Assembly (NCBI RefSeq): GCF_900129155.1 | Contig: NZ_FQVF01000008.1 | Span: 183,613-247,612 of the forward strand | DNA length: 64,000 nt | From: Marinomonas polaris DSM 16579 | GTDB lineage: Bacteria; Pseudomonadota; Gammaproteobacteria; Pseudomonadales; Marinomonadaceae | Direction: 5' to 3' | In this document: in pieces, positions 1 to 8,989 of the stretch | How positions within the stretch are numbered: the first letter of the stretch is position 1 | Layout of the letters: every line of letters begins with the position of its first letter | Translations under genes and position numbers: made by a program | The notes under the pieces: generated by a model | Databases searched by the model: none | What the model was told of the DNA's origin: nothing | What the model saw: only the letters and a program-made list of their open reading frames with translations

Positions 1-1851
1 TTTGGTTTCTAAATAAAGCTGACGCATTAAGGATGCTCGCCAACTGTTCCACATGGTTGGGTTGGTTGCGTTGATGTCGGCAACAGTAAGAATAAACAAA
101 TAATCTAGGTGTTCTTGATCCTTGACGTAGCTGGCAAATTCCCAAATGACTTCTGGATCGGAAATGTCTTTGCGTTGTGCAGTAACCGACATGAATAGAT
201 GATTACGCACTAACCAAACGACAAGGTCGGTGTCTTGTTTTGAAAGTCCATGGCGTTCGCAAAAAGCCTGTGCGTCTACGCAACCTAGTTCAGAATGGTC
301 GCCACCTCGACCTTTGGCTATGTCATGATATAAGCCAGCAATATAAAGTAACTCAACTTTTGCTACGTGGCGGATTGCTTGTCCTGAAATGGGGAATTTT
401 TGTTTGAACTCAGGTAGCCAGAGGCGACGTAAGTTCTCTACCAACTGTAGTGTGTGAGCATCAACTGTATAAATATGAAATAAGTCGTGCTGCATTTGCC
501 CAATAATCGCTCCGAATTCGGGAAGATAGCGACCAAGTAAGCCTAGGTGTTTCATTGAGCGTAATATACTTGTCAGTCGATATCGGCTGGCTATGATGTC
601 GAGAAAAAGGTCGGTGTTTATTTTGTCATTTCTAAAGGCGTCATCAATCAGGTCTAAACTATCGCGCAGCTGTCGCATTGTATTGGCGCGTATGCCTTTG
701 ATGTTTTCATGGGCACCAAGTAAGACATATATCTCCAGCATGCTAGATGGATTATCGTGAAATAATGTCTTGGAGCGGGCTTCAAGTTGGCCATTGGCAA
801 TTTGAAAATGGTCGTTGATGACTTCTACTGTGTTGATGGCGTCTTTGGCTAAAAAAGACTCTTCGAAGTGTTGAAGAAGTAAGTCGTTGAGCTGTTGGAT
901 GGCGGCGACACTTTGGTAATAGCCCTGCATAAAACGTTCAACGTTGCGTTTTAAATCGTCATCGTCAAACCCGAAAAGCTTAGTCAGTGTGCGCTGGTGG
1001 TCGAAAAGAAGTCGATCTTCCTTGCGTCCTGCGACCATGTGTAAAGCCCAGCGAATTCTCCATAGATGGCTAACCGCGCCTTTAAGTTGGATGTATTCAT
1101 CTTCAGATAGAAAGTGTTTATCTATTAAGGCGCTAAGTCGATGTGTATGTAGGTGACGCTTGGCAACCCAGTCAATCACTTGCATGTCTCTAAGGCCACC
1201 AGGGCACTCTTTTAGGTTTGGCTCTAAGTTGTAAGCAGTATTCTGGTATTTTGCGTGACGTTGCTTTTGTTCGGCTAGCTTGGCTTGGTAGAAAGAATGC
1301 CCATCCCACATTTGGGATATATCAACGTGCAGTTTGAGTGTGGCTAGTAAATCAATTGGCCCTATAAGGGTGCGTGACTCAATCAAGTTAGTGATGATGG
1401 TAATGTCTTTGGCTGCCATCTCGGAGCATTCGTCAATGGTGCGGACGCTGTGACCGACATCTAAATTAATGTCCCAAAGGAAAGTGATAAAAGCTTCGAT
1501 TTTATCTTTGGGCGCGGAGATGTCATTCTCCATTAGAATCAGTAGGTCAATATCAGATTTTGGGTGTAATTCTCCACGACCATATCCGCCAACCGCAACA
1601 AGGCTTACATGCGGTTCACTATTCAGTGCTTTTGATGTCCAGGCTGCTTGCATTACTTCGTCATAAAAAGAGGAGAGACCCTTTACAAGCTTTTCTATTG
1701 GATATAAAGAGTGGAAAAGGTCGTTGAATATGGTTGTCTTTTCTTCAATGATGGCTTTGTAGCGTGAAATAGAGCACTTCGGTAGTGATAGCTCATGTTT
1801 CTCTTCCTGTGTTAGTAGTGGCGGAGCGTCTGGAAAAGCAGGGAAGTCCAT
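1..1851 (-). CDS. glnD: [Protein-PII] uridylyltransferase / uridylyl-removing enzyme, partial (C-terminus outside window)
   Basis: Bifunctional nitrogen sensor that uridylylates PII when glutamine is low and deuridylylates it when glutamine is high. I translated the minus strand from ATG at 1851; 617 codons lie in the window, against about 880-900 aa for the family. Residues 88-102 carry the nucleotidyltransferase signature (GGYGRGE, then SDID). A PII-uridylyltransferase-like helical region follows, and the HD hydrolase motif (YHDIAKGRGGDHS) is near residues 508-520. The C-terminal ACT domains would be to the left of position 1. An AGG eight bases or so upstream serves as ribosome site. It lies 88 nt downstream of map on the same strand, a common gammaproteobacterial arrangement, and is probably co-transcribed with it. 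Confidence 0.95.
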   Translation of the reverse strand, partial: MDFPAFPDAPPLLTQEEKHELSLPKCSISRYKAIIEEKTTIFNDLFHSLYPIEKLVKGLSSFYDEVMQAAWTSKALNSEPHVSLVAVGGYGRGELHPKSDIDLLILMENDISAPKDKIEAFITFLWDINLDVGHSVRTIDECSEMAAKDITIITNLIESRTLIGPIDLLATLKLHVDISQMWDGHSFYQAKLAEQKQRHAKYQNTAYNLEPNLKECPGGLRDMQVIDWVAKRHLHTHRLSALIDKHFLSEDEYIQLKGAVSHLWRIRWALHMVAGRKEDRLLFDHQRTLTKLFGFDDDDLKRNVERFMQGYYQSVAAIQQLNDLLLQHFEESFLAKDAINTVEVINDHFQIANGQLEARSKTLFHDNPSSMLEIYVLLGAHENIKGIRANTMRQLRDSLDLIDDAFRNDKINTDLFLDIIASRYRLTSILRSMKHLGLLGRYLPEFGAIIGQMQHDLFHIYTVDAHTLQLVENLRRLWLPEFKQKFPISGQAIRHVAKVELLYIAGLYHDIAKGRGGDHSELGCVDAQAFCERHGLSKQDTDLVVWLVRNHLFMSVTAQRKDISDPEVIWEFASYVKDQEHLDYLFILTVADINATNPTMWNSWRASLMRQLYLETK

Positions 1852-1939
1852 ACAAGAGCCTCAAAGAATGAATAATTGTTACAGTGTGTTTGTTATAAAT
1901 CTAAGGTTGCTAAAAAATTTTATTTAAAGCTCGCTTCTC

Positions 1940-2797
1940 TTATGAGAAACGAGTTTCTTCTGGTCGACGAGTAAGTACTTCGACCCCATCTGCAGTGACG
2001 AGAAGAGTGTGCTCGTATTGAGCTGATAGACGGCCGTCTTTGGTTTTGGCAATCCAATTATCTGGACCTGTGTGCTTAACCTGTTTTTTGCCTGCATTGA
2101 TCATTGGTTCAATGGTCAGTGTCATGCCTTCTTCTAGCATAACGCCAGTTCCTGCTTTGCCATAATGAGCGACTTGCGGTTCGCCATGGAAGGTCGTTCC
2201 TACGCCGTGGCCGCAGTACTCTTCTACTACTGTGTAGTGATGTTTGTGCGCATGCGCTGAAATAGCGGCGCCGATATCGCCAAGACGTATGCCTGGTTTT
2301 ACCATATCAATGGCAAGATAAAGGCATTCTTGAGTGACGCTTGCTAAGCGTTCTGCATGAGGTAAGGCTGGACCTGCAAAAAACATTTTGCTGGTATCAC
2401 CGTAATAGCCATCTTTGATGATGGTGATGTCAATATTGACTGTGTCGCCTTTTTTCAGGGCTTTGTCATTCGGGATGCCGTGGCAAATGACATCATTCAC
2501 AGAAGTGCAGCATGATTTAGGAAAGCCATGATAGTTTAGTGGAGCTGGAATTGCGCCTTGTACATCAACTATATAGTTATGAGCAATGATGTCTAGTTGC
2601 TCCGTTGTCACGCCAGGGATAACAAATTCTTCTAGCATTACTAGAACATCGGCTGCGAGTTTACCCGCAACCCGCATGCCTTCAATATCGCTGATGTCAG
2701 TAAAGCGAGTAGCAGGAGCTTTAGGTGTCCAACTTGGGACGTCACTGCGGCCGTTTTTGGTCAGCTCTTCAACTTTTTGTAGGATTTCGTTGCTCAT
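1940..2797 (-). CDS. map: Methionine aminopeptidase type I
   Basis: Cytosolic metalloprotease that removes the initiator methionine from nascent proteins. All five metal ligands of the family are visible: D123, D134, H197, E230 and E262, plus the substrate-site H106 in CHGIPN. The protein is 285 aa, about 20 longer than E. coli Map (264), because of an N-terminal extension before the conserved 'EGMRVAGKLAA' start of the fold. No strong Shine-Dalgarno precedes the ATG at 2797, so a shorter form is possible, though I see no better start. It is divergent from rpsB, as in most relatives, and glnD follows on the same strand. Confidence 0.95.
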   Translation of the reverse strand: MSNEILQKVEELTKNGRSDVPSWTPKAPATRFTDISDIEGMRVAGKLAADVLVMLEEFVIPGVTTEQLDIIAHNYIVDVQGAIPAPLNYHGFPKSCCTSVNDVICHGIPNDKALKKGDTVNIDITIIKDGYYGDTSKMFFAGPALPHAERLASVTQECLYLAIDMVKPGIRLGDIGAAISAHAHKHHYTVVEEYCGHGVGTTFHGEPQVAHYGKAGTGVMLEEGMTLTIEPMINAGKKQVKHTGPDNWIAKTKDGRLSAQYEHTLLVTADGVEVLTRRPEETRFS

Positions 2798-3128
2798 AAT
2801 TCATATGTCTTAAAATGGTTTGTATCTATGTTGATAGTATGTTGCGGGATATTCTACATGACTTAAGCAACAGAATCGCCTCTCTAGCTGAAAAAAACGT
2901 GCCTCGGGTTGCGTGTAAAAAATCCGTTCAAGTCTTTTGGTTTTGGGTTAAATGTGGTATAAAACGCCGGCTTGTTGGGCTTGTGCCTAAAATAAGTGAA
3001 TTTACTTAAATCAACGATCTTGCCGCTATTAAAGAAAGTGTCTTGGGTGTCTTAGGTTGCCTTAAACCTTATTTGACTGACGCTTTTAGCTGGTAAGCAT
3101 AAATAACCCAAATTTAAAGGATAGTAAA
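2798..3128. other. map/rpsB divergent intergenic region
   Basis: This 331-nt gap separates the divergent map and rpsB genes. It holds the extended -10 promoter at 2953-2963 and a long 5' leader for rpsB. A 64-codon open frame at 2815-3009 crosses the promoter and looks non-coding (no ribosome site, no family resemblance). An AAAGGA ribosome site sits just before rpsB. Confidence 0.6.
2935..2963 (+). promoter_or_regulatory. Candidate rpsB promoter with extended -10
   Basis: TGTGGTATAAA at 2953-2963 is an extended -10 element (TG motif plus TATAAA), with a GC-rich CGCCGG discriminator just after. No good -35 is present 17 bp upstream, which is typical of extended -10 promoters. It leaves a leader of roughly 155 nt before rpsB, compatible with the S2-controlled leader known for rpsB in gammaproteobacteria; I could not verify the RNA fold by eye. 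Confidence 0.6.
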
Positions 3129-3863
3129 ATGCCTACAGTTTCTATGCGCGACCTATTATTGGTTGGTTCACACTTCGGTCACCAAACTCGTTACTGGAAC
3201 CCAAAAATGAAGCCTTTCATTTTCGGTGCTCGTAACAAGATTCATATCATTAACCTTGAACATACTGTTCCAGCTCTTAATAACGCTCTTGAGCTTGTTA
3301 AAAAAATGGCTGAAAACAAGAACAAGGTTTTGTTTGTTGGTACTAAGCGTGCTGCATCTAAAACGATTAAAGAGCAAGCTGCTCGCTCTGGTATGCCATA
3401 TGTTAACCACCGTTGGTTAGGTGGCATGTTGACTAACTACAAAACAATTCGTGCATCTATCAAGCGTCTTCGTGAGCTTGAAGTTCAAATGTCCGATGGT
3501 ACATTCGATAAGCTGACTAAAAAAGAAGCTTTGATGCGTACTCGTGAGCTTGAAAAATTAGAGCTTTCTATGGGTGGTATCAAGGATATGGGTGGCCTTC
3601 CTGATGTATTGTTCGTAGTTGACGTTGATCATGAACGTATTGCAATTAAAGAAGCAAACAAATTAGGTATTCCTGTTATCGGTATCGTTGATACTAACAG
3701 TAATCCAGATGGCGTTGATTACATTATTCCAGCTAACGATGATGCGATTCGCGCAGTTCAATTGTACGTTGGTGCTTTTGCTGATGCTGTTCTAGAGGGT
3801 CGTAATGCGACTGCTGGTACTGCTGATGAATTCGTTGAAGTAAGCGAAGCTACTGAAGCGTAA
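3129..3863 (+). CDS. rpsB: 30S ribosomal protein S2
   Basis: Small-subunit ribosomal protein that binds at the head-body junction of the 30S particle and is needed to load S1. The 244-aa length matches the family (E. coli 241). The N-terminus ([19 protein letters not shown]) and the internal [16 protein letters not shown] and [13 protein letters not shown] segments are hallmark S2 sequences. It starts the rpsB-tsf cluster; in relatives S2 represses its own mRNA through the leader. A hairpin with a T-run directly after the stop codon probably lowers read-through into tsf. Confidence 0.98.
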   Translation: MPTVSMRDLLLVGSHFGHQTRYWNPKMKPFIFGARNKIHIINLEHTVPALNNALELVKKMAENKNKVLFVGTKRAASKTIKEQAARSGMPYVNHRWLGGMLTNYKTIRASIKRLRELEVQMSDGTFDKLTKKEALMRTRELEKLELSMGGIKDMGGLPDVLFVVDVDHERIAIKEANKLGIPVIGIVDTNSNPDGVDYIIPANDDAIRAVQLYVGAFADAVLEGRNATAGTADEFVEVSEATEA

Positions 3864-3895
3864 GCAAACTTTCTAGTTTGTTCTGGTTTCTAAAG

Positions 3896-3918
3896 GGAGG
3901 TGTCTTACCTCCTTTTTT
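3896..3918 (+). terminator. Terminator/attenuator between rpsB and tsf
   Basis: Six-bp stem GGAGGT (3896-3901) / ACCTCC (3907-3912), loop of five, followed by TTTTTT. It lies in the rpsB-tsf spacer and probably attenuates rather than abolishes transcription into tsf, because no clear separate tsf promoter is seen. Confidence 0.7.
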
Positions 3919-3948
3919 AAATTTGAATTGGTATAAAGAGGATTTAAC

Positions 3949-4809
3949 ATGGCCGCAGTATCTGCAGCATTGGTAAAAGAGCTACGTGAACGTACTGGCC
4001 TAGGCATGATGGAGTGTAAAAAAGCACTTGTCGCTGCTAACGCTGACATCGAAGTGGCTATCGAAGAACTACGTAAATCAAGTGGCATGAAGGCAGCTAA
4101 AAAAGCGGGCCGTACTGCAGCGGAAGGTACGATGGTTATGCGTGTAGCAGACGATTCTTCTTACGCTATTTTAGTTGAGGTTAACTCTGAAACTGACTTC
4201 GCTTCTCGTGATGAAGGTTTTATTGCTTTCGCAAACAAAGTAGCTGACGTTGTTTTCACAACGAAAGAAACTGACATCGAAGTATTGCTTGCTGGCGAAA
4301 TTGGCCAAGCACGCGAAGCATTAGTTCAGAAAATTGGTGAAAACATCTCTCCTCGTCGCGCTGTTATCATTGAAGGCGGCTTAGTAGGTGGTTACCTTCA
4401 CGGTAACGGTCAGATCGCTGTATTGACTCAATTGGAAGGCGGTTCTGCTGAGCTTGCTAAAGATGTTTCTATGCACGTTGCCGCTGTATCTCCTCGCGTT
4501 GTTCGCGGTGAAGATATGCCTGCTGAAGTTCTTGCAAAAGAAGAAGAAATTATTCGTGCACAGCCAGACATGGCTGGTAAACCAGCAGAAATCGTTGATA
4601 AAATGATTGTTGGTCGTATGAAGAAGTTCTTGGCTGAAAACAGCTTGACTGAGCAGCCTTTTGTTAAGAATCCAGAAATTAAAGTTGGTCAGTTAGTTAA
4701 AGATGCTGGTGCAACTGTAACTTCTTTCATTCGCCTTGAAGTGGGTGAAGGTATTGAAGTTGCTGAAGTGGACTTCGCAGCAGAAGTAGCAGCACAACTT
4801 AGAGGTTAA
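3949..4809 (+). CDS. tsf: Translation elongation factor Ts
   Basis: Guanine-nucleotide exchange factor for EF-Tu. The 286-aa product (E. coli 283) has the N-terminal UBA-like segment with [18 protein letters not shown] and the core motif [12 protein letters not shown] that contacts EF-Tu. The ATG has a good GAGGA ribosome site (aagaggatttaac). It is second in the rpsB-tsf pair, and a strong terminator at 4838-4863 closes the unit before pyrH. Confidence 0.98.
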   Translation: MAAVSAALVKELRERTGLGMMECKKALVAANADIEVAIEELRKSSGMKAAKKAGRTAAEGTMVMRVADDSSYAILVEVNSETDFASRDEGFIAFANKVADVVFTTKETDIEVLLAGEIGQAREALVQKIGENISPRRAVIIEGGLVGGYLHGNGQIAVLTQLEGGSAELAKDVSMHVAAVSPRVVRGEDMPAEVLAKEEEIIRAQPDMAGKPAEIVDKMIVGRMKKFLAENSLTEQPFVKNPEIKVGQLVKDAGATVTSFIRLEVGEGIEVAEVDFAAEVAAQLRG

Positions 4810-4837
4810 TCTTTAGTTGTAATGTCTTGCAAAAAAA

Positions 4838-4863
4838 AGGGGCAGCTTGACTGCCCCTTTTTA
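4838..4863 (+). terminator. Intrinsic terminator after tsf
   Basis: Stem GGGGCAG (4839-4845) / CTGCCCC (4851-4857), five-base loop, T-run TTTTT. Flanking A and T runs lengthen the stem. It separates rpsB-tsf from pyrH. Confidence 0.85.
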
Positions 4864-4939
4864 TGAGAGATGAATGCGATGAGTGTCGGTTATATTGACC
4901 TCAGTTATTCAAGAAATGAAATCATTGCTGGAGGTTGAT

Positions 4940-5662
4940 ATGCCAAAAGAAAAGAGTCCAAAATACAAAAGAATTTTGCTTAAGCTGAGCGGCGAAGCCT
5001 TGATGGGTGATGAGTCCTTTGGTATCGATCCTAAAGTGTTGAATCGTATTGCTCTAGAAATCGGGCAGTTACGTGGTATTGGTGTTGAAGTTGGTATCGT
5101 TATTGGTGGTGGTAACTTGTTTCGTGGCCAGGCATTAAGTCAGGCTGGGATGGATCGTGTTACTGGTGACCATATGGGGATGCTAGCAACGGTAATGAAT
5201 GCGTTGGCAATGCGAGACGCTTTAGAGCGTGCAAATATTGCTACTCGTGTGATGTCGGCTATCACTATGACAGGTATTGTAGAGCCTTATGATAGACGTC
5301 GTGCCATGCGCTTAATGAAAGAAGGTGATGTGCTCATTTTCTCTGCAGGTACAGGTAATCCTTTCTTTACGACTGACTCTGCTGCTTGTTTGCGCGGTAT
5401 TGAGATTGATGCAGATGTCGTATTGAAAGCAACTAAAGTAGACGGTGTTTACTCTGCAGATCCAATGAAAGATCCTGCGGCAGTGAAATATGATACATTG
5501 GGCTACGATGAAGTTCTTGAAAAACAATTAGGTGTCATGGACTTAACAGCAATATGCTTGACCCGTGATCACGGTATGCCAATACGTGTATTTAATATGA
5601 ATAAGCCAGGAGCCTTGGTAAATATCATGGTTGGTGGCAGTGAAGGTACACTGATTAAGTGA
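4940..5662 (+). CDS. pyrH: UMP kinase
   Basis: Phosphorylates UMP to UDP in pyrimidine nucleotide synthesis; hexameric amino-acid-kinase fold. The reading frame is open from 4883, but the ATG at 4940 is chosen because GGAGG lies at 4930-4934 and the resulting 240-aa protein matches E. coli (241 aa). Visible motifs are [12 protein letters not shown] near residue 10, GGGNLFRG at residues 56-63 and [11 protein letters not shown] in the UMP/ATP region. It is followed seven bases later by frr. Confidence 0.97.
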   Translation: MPKEKSPKYKRILLKLSGEALMGDESFGIDPKVLNRIALEIGQLRGIGVEVGIVIGGGNLFRGQALSQAGMDRVTGDHMGMLATVMNALAMRDALERANIATRVMSAITMTGIVEPYDRRRAMRLMKEGDVLIFSAGTGNPFFTTDSAACLRGIEIDADVVLKATKVDGVYSADPMKDPAAVKYDTLGYDEVLEKQLGVMDLTAICLTRDHGMPIRVFNMNKPGALVNIMVGGSEGTLIK

Positions 5663-5669
5663 GGAAGTT

Positions 5670-6227
5670 ATGATTAACGAAATTCTTAAAGACGCAGAAG
5701 ACCGCATGGGCAAAGCAGTTGCTTCTGTTGAGTCTGCGTTTAAAAAAATCCGTACAGGTCGTGCACACCCTAGTATTCTAGATTCAGTTAAAGTGAACTA
5801 TTACGGATCTGAAACACCGTTAAGTCAAGTGGCTAACATTACGGTTGAAGATGCGCGTACTTTGGGGGTTTCTCCTTGGGAAAATAACTTGGTTCCTGAA
5901 ATTGAAAAAGCCATTATGAAATCTGATCTTGGCTTGAACCCTGCTACAAACGGTAATTTGATCCGAATTCCTATGCCTGCTTTGACAGAGGAGACTCGTA
6001 AGAACTACTTTAAGCAAGCAAAGAATGAAGCTGAAAATGGCCGTATTGCTATCCGTAATATTCGTCGTGATGCAAACGGTAGTCTTAAAGACCTAGTGAA
6101 AGAAAAAGAAATTTCTGAAGATGACGATCGTCGTGGACAGGATCAAGTTCAAAAAGTAACGGACAAGTATGTCGCTCAGATAGAAGAGCGTCTTGCTGCA
6201 AAAGAAAAAGACTTGATGGAAATTTAA
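5670..6227 (+). CDS. frr: Ribosome recycling factor
   Basis: Works with EF-G to split post-termination ribosomes. The 185-aa size is exactly that of the family, and the sequence shows the three-helix bundle landmarks: [12 protein letters not shown] near the N-terminus, the small domain with [18 protein letters not shown], and IRNIRRDAN containing the conserved arginines. It lies 7 nt after pyrH with GAGG as ribosome site, so the two are co-transcribed; a terminator follows at 6236-6258. Confidence 0.97.
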   Translation: MINEILKDAEDRMGKAVASVESAFKKIRTGRAHPSILDSVKVNYYGSETPLSQVANITVEDARTLGVSPWENNLVPEIEKAIMKSDLGLNPATNGNLIRIPMPALTEETRKNYFKQAKNEAENGRIAIRNIRRDANGSLKDLVKEKEISEDDDRRGQDQVQKVTDKYVAQIEERLAAKEKDLMEI

Positions 6228-6235
6228 TGAGGAAG

Positions 6236-6258
6236 GCGAGCCTTGGCTCGCTTTTTTT
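6236..6258 (+). terminator. Intrinsic terminator after frr
   Basis: Stem GCGAGC (6236-6241) / GCTCGC (6246-6251), loop CTTG, then seven T. It stands only 26 nt before uppS and partly isolates uppS and the following envelope genes from pyrH-frr. Confidence 0.8.
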
Positions 6259-6276
6259 ATTGACTAGGGTACTGCT

Positions 6277-7008
6277 ATGTCTGAATTGGATGGCGCTGAT
6301 TTTGATTCAGCCGTCAGTCCAGCTCATATTGCTATCATAATGGATGGTAATAATCGCTGGGCAAAGAAAAAACACCTTCCGAGTATTGCTGGCCATACAG
6401 CTGGTGCGGCTGCTGTGCGTCGTGTGGTTGAAGCTGCAGCTAAGTCCGGTGTTGAGGTGTTGACGCTGTTTGCTTTCTCTAGTGAAAATTGGAAGCGTCC
6501 GAAGCTAGAAGTTGATGGGCTTATGACGTTGTTTATGCGGTCTTTGAAAAAAGAACTTAAACGATTAAATGAGCATAAGATCAGACTTAGGGTGGTAGGA
6601 GATCTTTCAGGTTTCAGCGGTGGTTTGCAAAAGCAAATTAAGAATGTTGAAGACGCAACGAAAGATAATGATCAGATGACCTTAGTTATTGCTGCGAATT
6701 ATGGCGGTCGTTGGGATATTGCTCAAGCTGCAAAAGCTGTAGCTAAGCGCGTTGCATTAGGTGAGCTTTCTACAGAGGATATTGATGAGGTGATATTAGG
6801 AGAGCATATGCAATTAGCTGATTTGCCTCCACCTGATCTTTTGATTCGAACCTCAGGAGAAGAGCGTATTAGTAACTTTTTGCTTTGGCAAACAGCCTAT
6901 TCTGAGTTTGTCTTTCTTCCGGTGTTATGGCCGGACTTTGATCAACAGCATTTTGATGAGGCTGTTCAAACTTATCAAAAGCGTCAACGTCGTTACGGTG
7001 GTCGATAA
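6277..7008 (+). CDS. uppS: Undecaprenyl diphosphate synthase (cis-prenyltransferase)
   Basis: Makes C55 undecaprenyl diphosphate, the lipid carrier for peptidoglycan and O-antigen, from FPP and IPP. The 243-aa protein has the signature IMDGNNRWAK with the catalytic Asp at residue 23, FAFSSENWKRP, and the C-terminal LIRTSGEERISNFLLWQ and SEFVFLPVLWPDF. It is followed two bases later by cdsA. A ten-residue acidic N-terminal stretch precedes the fold. AGGG upstream supports the ATG. Confidence 0.97.
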   Translation: MSELDGADFDSAVSPAHIAIIMDGNNRWAKKKHLPSIAGHTAGAAAVRRVVEAAAKSGVEVLTLFAFSSENWKRPKLEVDGLMTLFMRSLKKELKRLNEHKIRLRVVGDLSGFSGGLQKQIKNVEDATKDNDQMTLVIAANYGGRWDIAQAAKAVAKRVALGELSTEDIDEVILGEHMQLADLPPPDLLIRTSGEERISNFLLWQTAYSEFVFLPVLWPDFDQQHFDEAVQTYQKRQRRYGGR

Positions 7009-7010
7009 CT

Positions 7011-7814
7011 ATGTTACTTCCTCGAGTTCTCAGTGCCATTGTTATGGCTGTATTGTTTGTTTGTGCCGTGTTTGTATTAGAAGCTTCTAACTTTATTTTT
7101 GCCATGGCTGCTGTTGTTTGTTTAGCAGGCTGGGAGTGGGCGCGTTTATCTGGTGTAAGCAATCAAGTTGGCCGTATTTTATACGCTGCTTTTATCGGTG
7201 CAGTTTGCTTTGTTGTATTGAATTATAATTTGCAGAAAACATCACTTTATTTGAGTCCTCTGTTATGGGGCTTAGCTTTGTATTGGGTAATGCGTTACCC
7301 AACACAACTAATTTGGAAGCACGTTTTTAGTCGTTTGTTGTTTGGCGTTTTTGTGTTGGTTACGACTTTGTCGGCCTTGGTGGTATTAAAACAGTCAGAC
7401 AATTTTGTTGTATGGGTGTTGCTTCTTATGGGGTTGATCTGGGGCGCTGATTCAGGTGCTTATTTTGCTGGTCGAGCCTTTGGTAAAAGAAAACTTGCAC
7501 GTTTTGTTAGTCCTGGTAAGTCATGGGAAGGCGTTATTGGTGGTTTGCTGTTAACTCAAGTGGGTGTGATTATTTTTGCTTTCTTAAGTGATTTCACTCT
7601 TTTTAATTGGTGTGTGTTAGCTGTTATCGCGTTAATAACATCGTCTGTGTCTGTATTAGGTGATTTGACGGAAAGTTTATTTAAGCGCCATGAAGAATTG
7701 AAGGACTCTAGCCATCTTATTCCTGGTCATGGTGGTGTTATGGATCGTGTTGATAGTTTGACAGCTGCTGCTCCTATTTATGTTTTATTGCTAAGTTTAG
7801 CTGGATGGCTTTGA
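7011..7814 (+). CDS. cdsA: Phosphatidate cytidylyltransferase (CDP-diacylglycerol synthase)
   Basis: Inner-membrane enzyme converting phosphatidic acid and CTP to CDP-diacylglycerol, the precursor of phosphatidylethanolamine and phosphatidylglycerol. The 267-aa protein is strongly hydrophobic with about seven or eight membrane segments. It carries SPGKSWEGVIGG and, near the C-terminus, the family signature LGDLTES...SSHLIPGHGGVMDRVDS. Its stop overlaps the dxr start. The downstream enzyme PssA, which uses CDP-DAG, is encoded far away at 61097. Confidence 0.96.
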   Translation: MLLPRVLSAIVMAVLFVCAVFVLEASNFIFAMAAVVCLAGWEWARLSGVSNQVGRILYAAFIGAVCFVVLNYNLQKTSLYLSPLLWGLALYWVMRYPTQLIWKHVFSRLLFGVFVLVTTLSALVVLKQSDNFVVWVLLLMGLIWGADSGAYFAGRAFGKRKLARFVSPGKSWEGVIGGLLLTQVGVIIFAFLSDFTLFNWCVLAVIALITSSVSVLGDLTESLFKRHEELKDSSHLIPGHGGVMDRVDSLTAAAPIYVLLLSLAGWL

Positions 7815-8989
7815 TGCAAGGTATTTGCTTGTTAGGTGCGACTGGTTCTATTGGTCAAAGCACGCTAGATATTATTGCTCAGCACCCTGATAAATTTGCT
7901 TTGATTAATGCATCGGCGAATGAAAGTGTGGATAAAATGGCCGATATATGTCGTCGTTTTAAGCCTCAGCGTGTAGTGATGGGGTCGCAAAAGGCGCGCG
8001 ATGAATTGGCTCAGCAGTGTCATGGTTTAGCTATTTCCTTTGAGTGGGGTGAAGAGGCTTTAGATAGTATTGCTTCTGACTCTTCAGTTGACCAGGTTAT
8101 GGCTGCCATTATGGGATTTGCTGGACTTAAGCCTACTTTGGCCGGTATACGTGCTGGTAAGCGAACATTGTTAGCAAATAAAGAGTCCTTGGTTACTGCT
8201 GGTAAGCTTTTTATGGACGAAGTAGCTCGTCATGATGTCATGCTTCTTCCAATAGATAGTGAGCATAATGCTATTTATCAGAGCTTGCCTCAAACAGTTC
8301 GTGGCGCGCATAAGCAAGATGTATCTAAGGTGATTTTGACAGCTTCCGGTGGGCCTTTTAGAACTTGGCCCCTAGATCAAATGGCTTCAGTGACTCCTGA
8401 GCAGGCGTGTAAGCATCCAAACTGGTCTATGGGGCAAAAGATATCCATTGATTCTGCTTCTTTGATGAACAAGGGCTTAGAGTTGATTGAGGCTTGTTGG
8501 TTGTTTGATATTACGCCGAACCAAGTAGATGTTGTTGTGCATCCAGAAAGCATTGTTCATTCTATGGTATCGTACCTTGATGGGTCTGTTATTGCGCAGA
8601 TGAGTAATCCAGATATGAAAATTCCAATAGCTTATGGTATGAGCTGGCCCAGCCGAGTTGAGACAAATGTCCCTCCTTTGAATTTGATTGATATTGCTCG
8701 TTTGAACTTCGAATCACCTGATTTAATTCGTTTTCCAAATTTGAAATTAGCTGCTGACGCTTGGTTTATGGGCGGTACAGCGATGGCAACCTTGAATGCA
8801 GCAAATGAAATTGCGGTCGCGGCTTTTTTGAATCGCCAGATTGGTTTTCTTGACATTGCTCGTGTAAACGAAAAGGTATTGATGGCTGCAGATATTGTTG
8901 TTGTGAATGATCTTGATGATGTTTTTGAGGCAGATCGATACTCTCGTCATTTGGCTCTCGATATGATTTCTCGCGGTAGCTTTTCATGA
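7814..8989 (+). CDS. dxr: 1-deoxy-D-xylulose 5-phosphate reductoisomerase
   Basis: Second step of the MEP isoprenoid pathway, forming 2-C-methyl-erythritol 4-phosphate with NADPH. The ATG at 7814 overlaps the cdsA stop (TGATG) and puts the NADPH loop GATGSIG at residues 8-14, as in E. coli; an in-frame ATG at 7805 would add three residues. Further motifs are NKESLVTAG, the metal/substrate site PIDSEHNAIYQ, and ASGGPFR. Length 391 aa (E. coli 398). ispD and ispF of the same pathway are at 34306-35536. Confidence 0.96.
   Translation: MQGICLLGATGSIGQSTLDIIAQHPDKFALINASANESVDKMADICRRFKPQRVVMGSQKARDELAQQCHGLAISFEWGEEALDSIASDSSVDQVMAAIMGFAGLKPTLAGIRAGKRTLLANKESLVTAGKLFMDEVARHDVMLLPIDSEHNAIYQSLPQTVRGAHKQDVSKVILTASGGPFRTWPLDQMASVTPEQACKHPNWSMGQKISIDSASLMNKGLELIEACWLFDITPNQVDVVVHPESIVHSMVSYLDGSVIAQMSNPDMKIPIAYGMSWPSRVETNVPPLNLIDIARLNFESPDLIRFPNLKLAADAWFMGGTAMATLNAANEIAVAAFLNRQIGFLDIARVNEKVLMAADIVVVNDLDDVFEADRYSRHLALDMISRGSFS

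Noticed and set aside
2815..3009. 64-codon frame in the map/rpsB gap
   Set aside because: It crosses the extended -10 promoter of rpsB, has no ribosome site and shows no family features.
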